Assembly (NCBI RefSeq): GCF_033958435.1
Contig: NC_134147.1
Coordinates: forward strand, 44,634,001-44,698,000
Reading direction: 5' to 3'
DNA length: 64,000 nt
From: Carettochelys insculpta
Lineage: Eukaryota > Chordata > Testudines > Carettochelyidae
Position 1 is the first letter of the stretch, and each line of letters begins with the position of its first letter. The notes under the pieces were generated by a model. It saw only the letters and a program-made list of their open reading frames with translations. It had not been told where the DNA came from and made no database searches. Below are positions 1-11,614 of this stretch, one piece after another. Made by a program: the position numbers and the translations under genes.

Positions 1-507
1 GGAGAGTAGGGGTTCCATCTCCGTAATGCACAATGATTTAACAATGGCTTTTGAAGGCCATCAGAGGAGATGACCAACAGTCATCATGCACCAAGATTTC
101 TAAGATTTATGCTTTCTTTTTCTGTTCAGGGTATCTCTAAGGTCTACATGAAAACAAGTATTTCCATATTCTTTTAGCATCAGAAGATGGAATTTTGAAT
201 GAATATCAGGACACACAAACACACACCATGTATGAAATTCCAAGGGTACAGTAGTGGGTTTTGACAACTTTTGTGTGTTGTTACAGAATTCTGATGTTCC
301 CAAAAGTCTATAGCTAGATGTTTGTTAAGTCTAGCTAAAGGAGAGTTAGTTGAGTCAGAAAAAGAATGGCTTGAGTTCTTGCCGACTTCAAACACGATCA
401 ACTGGAAAATGACGATTGGTGACCCTGTAAAAGTCAGGTTGGTACCTTGACACACGTCATTTGGCAGTAGTACAATTTTGCAGGTCAAAATTTTATAAAT
501 AGTGGTA
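1..507. other. Upstream intron or 5' flank, no feature recognised
   Basis: Moderately AT-rich non-coding sequence. Open frames here are short and resemble no protein. No exon coding for the PRICKLE2 N-terminus is visible. Confidence 0.5.
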
Positions 508-923
508 CAGTAAAACCTCAAGTTATGCGGGGGTTACATTCCTGCAACTGCCGCATAACTCATTTTCACACAAGTCAGGATGGGGAGTCAAGAACCAGGC
601 TGACTCTTGGTTCCCAGCTCCCCGCTGCTTGTGGGACCACGAAACTGACCAGCCCCTCCCAGGGCTGGTCAGTTTCCTGGCTGCTTCTCCCTGCCTTCCC
701 CCAGCCACACAGCTGTCAGCCTGACAGCAGCGTTGCTGGGGAAAGACAGGGAGAAGAGGTTCTTAACTGACAGCCGCAAACAGCCATGCCACTGGGGGGT
801 GGCAGGGGTAAGGCTTTTAGCCTGCCTAGTTGCCCGCAGCTGCAGAAAAGCTTCGAGTTGTGCTTAACTCACAATACAGCAAGTTATGCGCAATTTGAAG
901 TTGCGTATTTCGAGGGTTTACTG
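508..923. mobile_element. Pogo/Tigger-like MITE with TA duplication
   Basis: The element begins CAGTAAAACCTCAAGTTATG and ends with the inverted counterpart CGAGGGTTTACTG, flanked by TA at 506-507 and 924-925. The 416-bp interior is GC-richer than its flanks, has an internal inverted repeat (CTGACCAGCCC / GGGCTGGTCAG near 647-672) and encodes no transposase. TA target sites and a CAG start are typical of pogo/Tigger non-autonomous elements; the exact family is inferred. Confidence 0.8.
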
Positions 924-2553
924 TATAGAGATTGTGTTGATCACTGGCTGGAAATCTTATTAGCTCAGCAATGATGTTCAGTGCATGAGGCTACAAAGTC
1001 TTGTACAAAATGGTTATTATTTGGCCTCAGTTATGGAAAGAGACTGATCTCAGAAGACAGAAAAGTTGTTATTTCCCAAGAAAGACTGGAATATTGGAAT
1101 GGAAGAAACTGCTTCATGGACCTAGTCCAAAGTCATTTGACTGCAGTGGCCTCTATGAGCATCTGATTTATAAGATTATCTGAAAGTGTATGGTTCTTGG
1201 AAAGGAATTTCTTTCTTAGATGAACGAAAACACAGATATACCCATGAGGGATGTGTTTGGGATTGTTAGGACGAATCGTTATAGGGAAGGCCTAGCAATC
1301 CAAGACTGGTTTTGAGGGATATTTGTTACTCATCCATAGTTCATTACCCTTACATGTGTTTTGCATCTCAGTATTAAAAAATCAGTAGAGACGACCAAAA
1401 AAAAAATCGACCAAATAAATATGAATCACAGACCAGAGCTCTCTGCTGACTCAGGAAACCGGGGAGACAGTGTCCGAAGCCAAAGTCTCAGCTGGAGCTG
1501 GTGCTCTGCTCACTAACTCTTCACGTGGCTTCCTGTATTCAGATTAAGGCCATACATTTAAAACCATAAACTTTAGCAGTGTATTTTCTGTATTGTTGGA
1601 CACCGTGTGCGGCAGGGAGGGAAGGCTGGAGTTCTCAGGGGCTGTTGTTTATTAACTAGAGACATTTAGAAGAAGGTTTAATGTCCCACCTTCATTTCTG
1701 ACTAGGAGGGAATTTTGTGGGTTTATAACGTGTGATGGGCGCGCTCATTTGCTCTGCCAATGGCTTTGGAAATTGAAAGCATTGTCAATGATATTTCTAG
1801 TTTTTCAGAAATGTAGAGACTGAGTGACAGATATTTAAAATCCCCAGCAAAGCTTGGCACAGGTTTCATGATGGTGGCTGTGCTGTGCCTCCGTAACAGC
1901 AGATAAGGGATTGTGATGAGCATGTTCTCTAAATTAAGAAAATTATAGTAGTTAATGGTCCACTTTCAGCTGCCCCATAACATCCAAAGGGTTTCCGCTC
2001 ATTCCCAATGGGTGGGACTCAGTCCACCTCTATATAGCAAAAGAATTTAATCCCCTCTTGCTGCCAGCACAGTTGCTCAGGACAAGTCCCTTAGAAGTTA
2101 TAAAAATACTATCTAAGGTAATATTAATAGTTTTAAGGGTCATGAGACCCATTTCTTCTACAACATACACTGGAATCTATAACCTGGAGCTTTGCAACAT
2201 CGTCTGAAATGGGCTGCTGTCACAGAGAATCTATTCAATAGTTAATACATTCAGTAGCTTCTGTTCTCTCTTTGGCTAGACATATCGGAAGGAAGCTTAG
2301 TTTACAATACCCTCAAGCTACAGCAGTAGCTAGGCTAGCTTTTAAACAGTACTGCAAAGAACAGCCAAGGGTCTCCTATAGCTTTACTCAGATTTACAGC
2401 CTTACACACTAAATAAAAGTTCTCGACTGTTGCATTTATGCATACAAGAGATAGCAAATATATATTTTTAAATATATTTTTCATTTGCGGCTTTACTTGG
2501 CTACCTGTATGTCGCTCGGATAGTGCGGAAGGATCAGCTCACATCCCTTAGCC
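924..2553. other. Non-coding stretch, nothing recognised
   Basis: No long or family-like reading frame and no clear repeat boundaries. It contains a short A-rich run near 1396 and otherwise looks like ordinary intron or flank. Confidence 0.4.
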
Positions 2554-2670
2554 CTATGGTGTCCAACCAGTTCTGAAGCAGCAAACTTATTGTTTAAGCC
2601 AACTTGCCACTCTCAACCGGCCACATAGCTGCATGTGGCCAGTGACTAGCATGTTGGACATTGTGGCCCT
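2554..2670. mobile_element. hAT-like MITE, copy 1 of the GGTGTCCAAC family
   Basis: Begins with ATGGTGTCCAACCAGTTCTG and ends near GCATGTTGGACATTGTGGCC, giving imperfect terminal inverted repeats. A second diverged copy lies at 36484-36635 with the same order of internal words (GTTCTGAAG, TTATTGTT, CTCAACC, CCACATAGCTGCATGTGGC-like centre). Assignment to hAT is inferred from the GGTGTCCAACC ends. Confidence 0.6.
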
Positions 2671-5600
2671 AGCTGAAGATTGCACAAGTGTTGTGAGTTG
2701 GCAACAGAGGAAAGGCCAGTGTAGCTAGCTCCTAGATCATCCTGGCTACCGTCTCGGATCCAGCGGATGTGGTGGTGGCAGCAGACAACGGCAGTGGCTA
2801 GGACATGCAGTGTTCTGACTGATGTTCCCTTGGGGCCCTTTGCCAGCTGGCACAGGTTAGAGCAGCCTCCCGCTGCTCTAGATTCATAGATTTATTTTAC
2901 TTGGAATAAATTTTGTTTTCTCTACAGATTCTTCCTCTAGCCTGCTGTGGGGCTATGCTGGGAATCAGGGAGCAGCAAAACCTGCTCCTTGTGCCGGCCT
3001 CTCTCCGCTTCACTGAATGTAAAACACAGTGAAGCAGAGAATCCAACCCCTTGGTCAGTGGGCTCAATTTGGTCAACTCTGGCTGATGGAAATTACTGGA
3101 GCAGCTTGATTCTTGTGGGAGTTGACTTCCCTAACTTGTCCTATCCCACAGTTAGTTAGCTTGTTTGTACAAACCGCTGCACCAGAAACCAGATGCGGAT
3201 ACTTCTCGATTTCTTCTCCTTTCCTTTAAACTTAATCTGAGGCGGTTTACATGTTTTGCAACTGGGAATGTGTGTGTACTGGACAGCAATATCCAGGGCA
3301 GGGAAATTAAAGTGGACAAATCCCACAGTGTGCTGTCTAAAATCGTTCTGAAGCTTAATCTCAGCTTGCCACCTATATATGTTACAGTGGGGTTTCAAGT
3401 GTTATATACAACTGCATGATAGAATTCTCGGTTGGCACTCTGGTGAATTTCTAGACCTGGTAATTACGGTGCATGTAGACGCCTAGGATTTAGAGCTGTT
3501 TGGCAGGGTCTTGATACAGAGAGTTGGTACATTGCAGCCTAAAACAACCGCTAGTCGTTTTTACATGTGAGCTTAAATTGTCATGTGCAAAGCTATATTT
3601 AAGCTTTGTAAAATAGTTTGGCCCCTCCTCACCTCCCTCCCAGGCTTTTACAAACTCTAAACACTAGTGTTTTTTTTTTCCCAGTTTCATTATTTTTCTT
3701 TAATGCCAATGAAGTCAGTTTGCTTAAAGAACATTTGCAGAGTTCATCTAGAACATGAGAAATGGAGTGTAGTTGTGAGCATAACAGCTTTGATGCTGAC
3801 TAATCTAACTCAACTGTCCGTGCTGAGAAAAATGGAAGAAATAAAACCAAGAAAAAGTTAAGGGGTCACTGGTAACAACGGGGGGTTTTAACTTTAATTT
3901 TTAACCTGTTCTTGTCCCTTTCAAGATGATTAGAAAGACAACAGGAACAAGAGTGCTGGAGAATGATTGCCTAAGAAATGTGGCAGAATTCTGATTAGTC
4001 AAGAAGAGTTCTGAGCAATCCCGATAAAAAGAACCAGACCCTTAGCTAGCATAAATTGGCATACTGAGGCATCCCCTTTTGGGCCTATGCCTTGAGTAAA
4101 TGTGGTGTGTTGATGAGGAAGGAATAACCTGTGATTTTAGAGGGGTTGAGAATCTGGCCCATGATCTACATCCAACGAATGCAGATCAGCCTGTGCTTTA
4201 CCGTTAGACCTTCAGAATTTTAAAGCCCCCAGTTTCTAAGACCTATTGAGCTTGCCAGTAGACTTACAGCGCAATGAACTTCTCATCCTACCTAGCATTT
4301 TCATCTACGATACACCATACACGAGTACACCTGTCTTGTGCGGTGAGGCTTAAAATCAAAGACAGAATGATTTTCACCGCCGGAGGCATGGGATTATATG
4401 CACACCTTGGTGTTCTTCAATTATGCTATGGATTAATGTGGTTTCAAATACTAACAAACATACAAGGATTCTTTTAATATGGTTTCTTTCCTGCCAAAGA
4501 GATTAATTAATTCTTCCTGAGTGATCGCCGCTGGGCTCCATTTGCTAGTCAGATTGTTCGTGGTCGCACCCCAATCTTATGAGAGTTTTTATTTATTCTC
4601 TGTGTGTTTATCACTAAGTCTGTTCCCACGCTTGTCATCCAAATACAGCTCACCCCTCTCCAACATGCACACACACCATCTGAGCCAGAACCACGGTTCA
4701 ACCCAGCATGAAATGTTTTGGGGGGAGATTAAGTGGAGAGATTCCAGAGGTGCACGCCAAACTTCAGTCTTCATGTGTTAAAATAGAAAAAAAAAAACAT
4801 TGGACCTGCAAAAAGTTTTACCTTCCTAGTTTGGATTTAATTACAGTGCCCATCCTTAGCACTGGACAGAAAGTGGGTAAGGAGAGGGGATGGACTTTGT
4901 TTAAGCTATTGGATGTGGAACGCATGATCTGGGTTCAACACCTGACTGCTACAGAGTCCCTGTGTGGTCTAAATAACTCCTTTCTGTCTTGTCTGTTGAG
5001 CTCATAAGCCCCTCAGGGCAGGATCTCTCTCTTCCTATGTACACTGACCAGCACGGGGTCCTAGACCTCCACAAGGGGAATATGAATGTAACTGTAGCTT
5101 GATTACTACAAATAGTAAGTACTAGCCATCCGTCTGTGGGATCTGACGATTTCTGTATTCTTGCTTGAACTGGACAGTCCAGTCATTCTTATCTCCTTCT
5201 ACACTAGAGTGTGTGTCAATGTAATATAAAGGTTATCTGTGTGAATATATTGTTTCATATCATGCTCACAGGAAAACATGACAGGCCAGATTTTTCAGAA
5301 GGATTCTAACCCTTCCTCTGAGGGTGCAGGTGCTGGCACTTCCAGGCACAGGAGTTACAGAATTCTGACACGTAAATAAAGGCACAAGCAAAATTCTGCA
5401 GTCATTATTTAAAAAATTTAGCCCGTTCTGAATTATATAAATATAAATGCTACCTCTAGCAAGGAAACAGTGTTCATTTCTTTGGACGTATGTCAGTTTT
5501 AAACACGCACTCTTAAAGGCCATAAACAATCTCGTAAAAATGCCAGTCTTCAGGGAGAAGTCAGAGTGGGACCAGAACCTGGATCCCTGAGTTTTCAGTC

Positions 5601-6225
5601 TCTGCCAGCTAAAGTTACAGTAACAGCTCTATTTATTCAAGCCAGTACAGACTTGTTTCAACTGTTTGCTGCGTTCATCTCACTTAAGCCAGTATGTGTT
5701 TTCAGGCTCTCCCCATAGAAGGTCACAAGATGAGGCACACGTGGATTTCACATATATATGCACACATACCAGCAGAAATAGCCCCACACTTCCGCGTAAA
5801 CAGCTTTTCCTCCCAACATGATCAATTCACTTGCAGCAAGGGGTCAGTGAGCAGAGTTAAGGGCTCCCTGTGTTTGCAGAGGGGATAGTGGAATCAGCAG
5901 CTCTCTGATGCATAAACAGGTCTTGCAGCAATGGTAACTTTCTCAAGAGTCCCTCCCGGCTCAGTGACAGGTGAGAGGTAACTCGTCATTCTGCTGTCAC
6001 TGGTGGAGGCCAATGCCTCCTGCTCCCTGACTGACTGCTGTGGATTTTGCACAGAGCCATGGGCTGCATATATGTCTGTGCCTCCCAGTAACTCCTGAGT
6101 GAGCAATATACTGCCAGAACAACAGATGCAGAACCTGCAGACATAATATCTCCACTGGTACAGTGATTAGTATCCCCACAACAGACCCTTCAAGATCCCT
6201 AGGTCCTAAATATGCCTATCACAGC
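2671..6225. other. Non-coding stretch with one ancient LINE end
   Basis: No protein-like frame. Apart from the L3-like fragment listed separately at 5001-5120, I see only unassigned intron-like sequence. Confidence 0.4.
5001..5120 (+). repeat. Ancient CR1/L3-like LINE 3' end
   Basis: Contains the words of an old amniote LINE tail in order: CCTCAGGGCAGGATCTCTCT, a TATGTACACTGACCAGCAC stretch, GGGGTCCTAGACCTCC, and a TTACTACAAATAGTA tail. Similar tails occur at 10612-10700 and 26851-26960, and reverse copies at 24190-24290, 33605-33860 and 35041-35130. Confidence 0.55.
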
Positions 6226-6421
6226 CAGTGTTCCCTCTAATTTTTCCATCCATGGGTAGAATAAATTTTATTATGTGCATCAGGGCATATATGGATGTGC
6301 ACCACCCACAAACACACACGCTGCTGGCTGGGGGCAGCGGTGAGGCACTCTGCTAATCACTGGGCTGCCCCTGAATCTCTCCTGGTTGGCTGCCCAAGTG
6401 CCTCGCTTCCAGAGAACACTG
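6226..6421. mobile_element. hAT MITE, CAGTGTTCCCTCTAA family, copy 1
   Basis: Starts CAGTGTTCCCTCTAATTTTT and ends CCAGAGAACACTG. An 8-bp target duplication is readable: ATCACAGC before and ATCACAAC after (7 of 8). It is about 196 bp and non-coding. The internal order (CATCCATGGGTAGAATAAATTTTATT, then GTGCACC, then GCTGATTGGC-like words on the reverse strand) is shared with the copies at 9086-9272 and 27358-27532. Confidence 0.8.
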
Positions 6422-6851
6422 ATCACAACCTGTGGGGTACCTCGGTACACTAAATGCCCCAGCCACGACTGTCTGGGTGAAACCAGGCAATCACTGTGCT
6501 CCCAAATGAACTCACACAGAAAGAAGATAAAAGACACAAACACCCTCTCATCCACAAGCGAACCCTTTCCCCAAGGTGACCCCTCCGTTCCTGATCACTG
6601 AGTCCTGGTCCTCAAGGGAAAGCTGCACCGCACCTTCAAAAGACAAGCCTGGGAGCTGTTTAAAACCCATAGGAAGTGTTTTTATCAACCAAACCCAGAT
6701 ATTTAAGCTGCCTGCACTAATAAGCTTGGTGCTTTGGCAACGCACATCACCTGCTAAGAAAGGCATTAGGGTCAGGCTTGGAAATACAGGTTGAACTTCT
6801 GGTCCAGCACTCTCTGGTCCAACATGATTTTAGCTAACCAAATACAAGAGA

Positions 6852-7038
6852 GGGGTAGCTCAGTGGTTTGTGCATTGGCCTGCTAAACCCAGGGTTGTAA
6901 ATTCAATCCTTGAAGGGGGCATTTAGGGATCAGAGGCAAATAGATTAACATCTGTCAGGGAGGGTACTAGGTCCTCCTGTCAGTACAAGGGACTGGATTT
7001 GATGACCTCTGAAGTTCCCTTCCAGCCCTGTGAGATAG
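6852..7038 (+). mobile_element. tRNA-derived SINE, turtle Cry I type
   Basis: The tRNA-like head contains an A-box-like TAGCTCAGTGG and a decayed B-box GGTTGTAAATTCAATCC, followed by the CCTTGAAGGGGGCATTTAGG linker and the body GGGACTGGATTTGATGACCTC with TTCCCTTCCAGCCCTG near the end. This arrangement is that of the tRNA-Lys-derived Cry I SINEs of turtles. It is a fossil repeat rather than a tRNA gene, and it sits inside the pogo-like element. Confidence 0.85.
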
Positions 7039-7219
7039 GCATAGCTCCATATCAATAAGAGGTCCCCTTATGATTGATGTGGCCAGCTTTCCTGTGGTCC
7101 CATAAAGTTTGTTTCCAGTCCTGGCTCTCAGTGTTCTGTGCTGCTGTTTAGCTGTAATGTTCCCCAAATGTCTTCTAAGAGCCCAGGAAGCAGTAGAAGT
7201 GTTAGTAATGTTGCTAGAC

Positions 7220-7533
7220 CGGGGGTCAGCAACCCTCAGTACAGGTACCAAGAGTGGCATGCAAGCCAATTTTCATCATCCCAAGAGACCGGAGTTCAGC
7301 CCCATTTCTCCCCCATGTAGCTGGGAGCTTGCCGGTGGATTAACAGAAGATCAGCTAATGCTACCGGGCACCACCTAAAACAGTAAAGCTCTGCATCTTA
7401 ACTTTTTTATTACTGAAGCTGTTGTAAGTCGGACTATTAGTGACTTTAGAAAGTATCACCGGCACTTGGGCCATACATAGAGGGCAAAAGGGCAAATTTC
7501 AGCACTCCGCCTCAGACAGGTTGCTGACGCCCA
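7220..7533. mobile_element. hAT MITE (GGGGTCAGCAACC family) nested in pogo-like element
   Basis: Starts CGGGGGTCAGCAACCCTCAG and ends GGTTGCTGACGCCCA. An 8-bp target duplication is readable as TGCTAGAC (7212-7219) and TGCAAGAC (7534-7541), one mismatch. About 314 bp with no transposase frame. Confidence 0.85.
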
Positions 7534-7609
7534 TGCAAGACCATATTGACCTACAGAGTTTCAGCACCGGTGTGGTGCCAAGGAAGCTGGATTAGAGGGG
7601 TTCAACCTG

Positions 7610-9085
7610 TACCAACTATGTAACACACTGGCCATGGCTTCACATCTCCTTTAGTTGTGCTGTCCGGACACTAGAACATTGTTACCGTCTCACAGCTCAA
7701 TAACTTCTCCTGTAGCCCAAGAGACGGAGATCTGTAGTTTTGGTATTGAAGACTCTGATATTACAGTAATAAAGACCACGCAGTAATCTAGATAGAAAAC
7801 AGATTGGGAGATCAGTATCACTGTGCTACGTTTTAAGAGCAATAAAGCTTTTAAATATTAAAAAGTTATTTATGTTTGTAATTGTGTTTTGAGTGGTTGT
7901 TGCTACAGTGATCCCAATTAAACTGAAGCAGAGAAATAGTCTGAACTGTGAAAAAGGCTTTATTTTGGCAGTTTGAGTCATCAGCTCACAGAACGCCATT
8001 TTAATGAAAAACAAGAGGGTTTCATTGGTGTGTGGCTGTAGAAACATGAGTGTGATTATTTTTTTTAGAAGTTGATTGAATTTATATTTCCAAACATGCA
8101 GTCTCAAATTGTCACATAGCATCCAGAGTGTGTCATAGGAGGATAATGGGTGAGTTCTACTTTGCTGCAACAGCTGAAGGCAAAAGAGATTGTTGATGCT
8201 ATTCACAATCTCTTGCACATGGAATGTCTTTGTCAAATGATAGCTTGAGTCCCTGAAGTCTGTGCAACCTTTTCCTTCTGAAAGAGGCTCTTCATACTTA
8301 GTCACTTGAAGAAAATAGATTAACCATAGGAATGTGAAGTTATCATTTATTCAGAATTTGAAGGTTAAACTCCTAAACTGAGGAATTAAACTGAAAACAC
8401 CCCCCTCCCCTGTGGATTTGGCTCAACTTTAAAGAATTCTTTTCCTAGCTTTATTTTACAAGGGCTTTTTTCTCTTGAAGGAGCTGTTCATTTCCAAAAT
8501 ACTTATTAGTGGGTTTGATAATGTCATCTTTAGAATGTATATTGTTTGATCTGCTTTTTGAGATGGATGAGGGGAATATACGACTTGGAGACTGCAGGAA
8601 AGAATGATCAGTATAAAGATCAATATCTTTCATTTTGTCTTGTTTTCTTCTGCCTGCTTTGTGAATTTCAGAGTGTGGGTGTGTATGTGTGGGTGAGAGA
8701 GAGAGAGAGAGGCCTTCTTAAAAGCAAGACTAGACTTGTTGGAGGTACTTCTCTTGCCTTGGCAGTATTCTTGAGTCCTGACTGCCACAGCTTTCCTGTC
8801 AGGTTCCTGGTCTAGGTTGTATCTTGGGGTCTGTGATGTGGGTTAATTTTTATTAGGACTTGGTCCAAGATCTTTTAAATTCCTTCAGGGTCAATCTGAT
8901 TCAAATCTGGCACAAGTCAGAGTTGAGAGCAGAACAGATGAATTCAGTGTGAAACACATAACAGTCCTTGCTAAGATACCTACAGACAAAGGAGGCTCTT
9001 ACAAAGAGAAATAGCACAAAATTAAACGTTCATGCTGTATATGGCAAAAGTGCTGAATAATGTGGTAATTAAAAATAGTTAAGAG
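7610..9085. other. Non-coding, AT-rich stretch with an unrecognised minus-strand frame
   Basis: A 159-codon minus-strand frame (7826-8305) crosses this AT-rich sequence. Its translation resembles no family I know, has no domain motif and is low in complexity near its end, so I treat it as a chance frame. No transposon ends were recognised. Confidence 0.4.
8673..8712. repeat. GT/GA-rich simple repeat
   Basis: A GT-rich run (GTGGGTGTGTATGTGTGGGT) passes directly into (GA)n. Confidence 0.85.
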
Positions 9086-9272
9086 CAGTGTCCTCTTTAA
9101 GCTGAGCACTTGGGTGACTGCTCAGGAGAGATTCAGGTGCCACCCAGCTGATTGGCAGAGCACCCACAGCTGGCAGCGTGTGTTTCTCTTTGTTGGTGCA
9201 TCTTTACATGCCTTGGTGCACGTAACAAAATTTATTCTGCCCACGGATGGAAAATATTAGAGGGAATCCTGC
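9086..9272. mobile_element. hAT MITE, CAGTGTTCCCTCTAA family, copy 2
   Basis: Starts CAGTGTCCTCTTTAAGCTGA and ends ATATTAGAGGGAATCCTG. The interior words GGTGCCACCCAGCTGATTGG, CACCCACAGCTGGCA and CATGCCTTGGTGCACGTAAC recur at 27358-27532. An inverted partial copy of its right end follows at 9326-9366. Confidence 0.75.
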
Positions 9273-9366
9273 TTAACTCTGTGTGTGTGTGTGTGTATAC
9301 ACACACACACATACACATTGTTAACCAGGATTCCCTCTAATATTTTCCATCCATAAGCAGAATAAA
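9231..9366. repeat. Long inverted repeat around a TG/CA centre
   Basis: Arms 9231-9277 and 9320-9366 are reverse complements over 47 bp with about four mismatches. The roughly 42-bp centre is (GT)n followed by TA and (AC)n and is itself nearly self-complementary, so the whole 136 bp could fold as one hairpin. The arms derive from the right end of the hAT element. Confidence 0.9.
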
Positions 9367-9372
9367 TATATA

Positions 9373-11206
9373 TATTTGGGTTACATTACAAAACAACTGT
9401 GATGTAATCAAATTTTAGATGCCTTTCAGGAGTCCTCCCAAGCCTGCAGAAATCAAGGAAAGACCCAAAATGAAATGTTTTCTGTCATTTCCAACTCCTT
9501 TGCTTATTTTGTAGTTAAATGTAGCACAGCTTCTGAACAAAATATTGTTTTGAAATGAAAAGTCAGAATGTTTTGACTATGTTGAATTTTCCCCCATTTT
9601 TGTAGCCAAATTCAATCTGAATTCAGAAGCAGGTGGGTATCTCTCAGCTGCATTTTTCAGCGCGTTATGTTACACTCACACATATTGCCCAGCTCTATTC
9701 CATGATTCTCAGACTTCAGTCTCCCTCTCTGTTACACCGATATGGTCAGCAGAAAAAAGCTGTGTAGAACTGATACAACATCTGTTGTACACTGCCATGA
9801 ATGCTCAGTGATTGTCCCCTGCTTGTGAAGAGAACTGAGTTGTGTGCCCACATCGTATCACTGAGGGGTGTGTTAAGGGAAGGATTCTTTCTCCACCAGA
9901 CCAATCAGCTCTTCCACTATTGCTACTGCAGCCTACACTTCTGCGTGAATCAGGGTAGATGGGATTTGCATAGGAAAGAATCCAAGCCCCAATGCAACAT
10001 CTTTGGTCAGGTTCCCTCCCTACCCTTGGACACAAGGGAAGCATTCTCCCCGTAACACTTAGCTCCAACCCTTCACTTAAGACGTCAGGCACTTTTACAT
10101 ACATGCGCAACGTCAAAAGCAGCTCCGAGCACATCAGGAAGCAGCATCTCCATTACCTTGCTATAGACGTCATAAGCAAATTAGATCTTTGTCTTTAAAA
10201 AAACGCAAACAGTAAAGAAAAGGAATTCAAGGGCTAGACTCTGGCTTTGTGCTTACACAAAGCAGCAGCTGTGCAACAGATTGCGAGTATCCTGGTTTTT
10301 CCCAAGCCCAAAAAGAGGACAGTCCAGAGCGTGCCTGGTGTCCCAGGGCAGGATGCTGTCCATGTGCTTTGGTGTGGAATCTTCTCCATGTCCCAGTCTT
10401 CCCATGGCATCTAGGCTCTCTTTCCCCACTTCATCCAATTTCTGTTCCCGGCATCAGTTGTTAGTATGGGAGATGTGCAGGCAGGGCAGAACACAAGAGC
10501 TGACCGTGGTTAAGGATTCACTCCTGCTGTGCTGCCTCCTGAGAATCAAGCTAACTTTTTTTTCCCTATATAAACTTGATTGTTGTTCCCTTTCCCCAAA
10601 TTTATCTCCATATCCCTAACCCATGAACTCCTTGGAGGAGGGAATGTCCCTTCTTGAATGTCTGTCAAGCAACCTAGCACATTGTGGCACTGACAGCATC
10701 AAACAGAAATAACAATCACTCTGTGTTTCCATTGTTAGAGCGCACTTATCTGGAGCCAGGATTTGGCCATTTGGTCAAAAATATAAGCAAATAGAACAGC
10801 CAGGAGAAATATGACTGTGCAAACTCCACACCATGCAGGCATTACCTCCCCAGGGAGAAAGGTCAGCACGTCGAAGGAACAGGCAACTGTCCTGGTGAGG
10901 ACAGTCCCTCTGCTGGCTCTGCAGATTGTCAGAGACCATGTGTCAGGCTTGCCTGAGCTGATCTGAATCTGACAAAATGTTTCAGGTTGGTTTTAGGCAA
11001 CGCTGCACAGGTCAGGGCCTGCTGGTTTTGTTTTATTTTGTTTTGTTTTCCAAATGAATTTGCCCATCCCTACAGAAATATTTTGCTAAATTTATGAGAG
11101 CCGTCTCCAGCGGGCCTCCTGAGATTAAATGGAAAACTTCCCAGAGGAAGTGCTAATGGCTGCATGCACAGATTTTTGTGTCTGATAGCAGGAAACAAAC
11201 ACCGAG
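9373..11206. other. Non-coding stretch, mostly unassigned
   Basis: No protein-like frame. It includes a possible L3-like LINE tail at 10612-10700 (listed separately) and a short GTTTT-rich run near 11027-11050. Confidence 0.4.
10612..10700 (+). repeat. Ancient CR1/L3-like LINE 3' end
   Basis: Words resembling the old LINE tail occur in order: GAACTCCTTGGAGGAGGGAATGT, AACCTAGCACATTGTGGCAC, and a downstream AATAACAAT. Confidence 0.45.
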
Positions 11207-11614
11207 GCTGCATCTGGACTGGAGCGATCTGTCGACAGATCTTTCAACAAAAACGTCTTTCAACAAAACTTCTATTGAGAGATCGCAGCCAGACTGCCAA
11301 GCGTATCGAAAGAGCAACCCACTCTGTCGACAGAGAGTGGCTGGACTGCCCAGCCATGCTCTTGACCAATGGCCAACCAGAAGCACAGCAGGTTGGGCTG
11401 CCTGGTGTCCTGGAAGCCCTTTGTCGACGGGGGCGGGGCGGAGCATCCAGACCAGTTTTCTGTCGACAGATCTCTATCAACAGAGGTGTTATGCCTTACG
11501 GGGAGCGGGATATGTCTGTTGACAAAAGTGGTGCATTCTATCGACAGAACACTTCGGGAATTTGTATGTTCCGTGGGTTTTGTCGACAAAATGCCAATGC
11601 ATTAATGTTGACAT
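11207..11614. mobile_element. Foldback MITE, GTCGAC-word subfamily, copy 1
   Basis: GTCGAC recurs, mostly as TGTCGACAG or TGTCGACAA, together with degenerate forms such as TGTTGACAA, throughout the interval. It aligns in order with 37464-37890 (AGAGAGTGGCTGGACTGCCCA versus AGAGAGCAGCCAGACTGCCCA; GGAAGCCCT; CGACAGAACACT; GGGTTTTGTCGACAAA). Left end GGCTGCATCTGGACTGGA; the expected GTAGACGTAGCC right end is missing, so the copy appears truncated on the right. Open frames of up to 150 codons on both strands come from the inverted repeats and are not credible genes. Confidence 0.75.

Larger units (their letters stand above)
6787..7609. mobile_element. Pogo-like MITE (CAGGTTGAAC family) carrying two later insertions
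   Basis: Left end CAGGTTGAACTTCTGGTCCA, right end GGGGTTCAACCTG, flanked by TA at 6785-6786 and 7610-7611. The core around 7095-7215 matches, in reverse complement, the core of the copy at 30332-30658 (the words TTCTGTGCTG, TTTAGCTGT, CAAATG.CTTCTAAGAGCCCA). That identifies the parts of this 823-bp interval belonging to the original element and exposes a SINE (6852-7038) and a hAT element (7220-7533) as later insertions. Further copies: 12484-12938 and 53732-53895. Confidence 0.8.

Noticed and set aside
6852..7038. A functional tRNA gene
   Set aside because: It has box-like sequences but a decayed B box and is followed by a SINE body, with a second similar copy at 26664.
7826..8305. 159-codon minus-strand frame in AT-rich DNA
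   Set aside because: No recognisable motif or domain, and no splice or promoter context.
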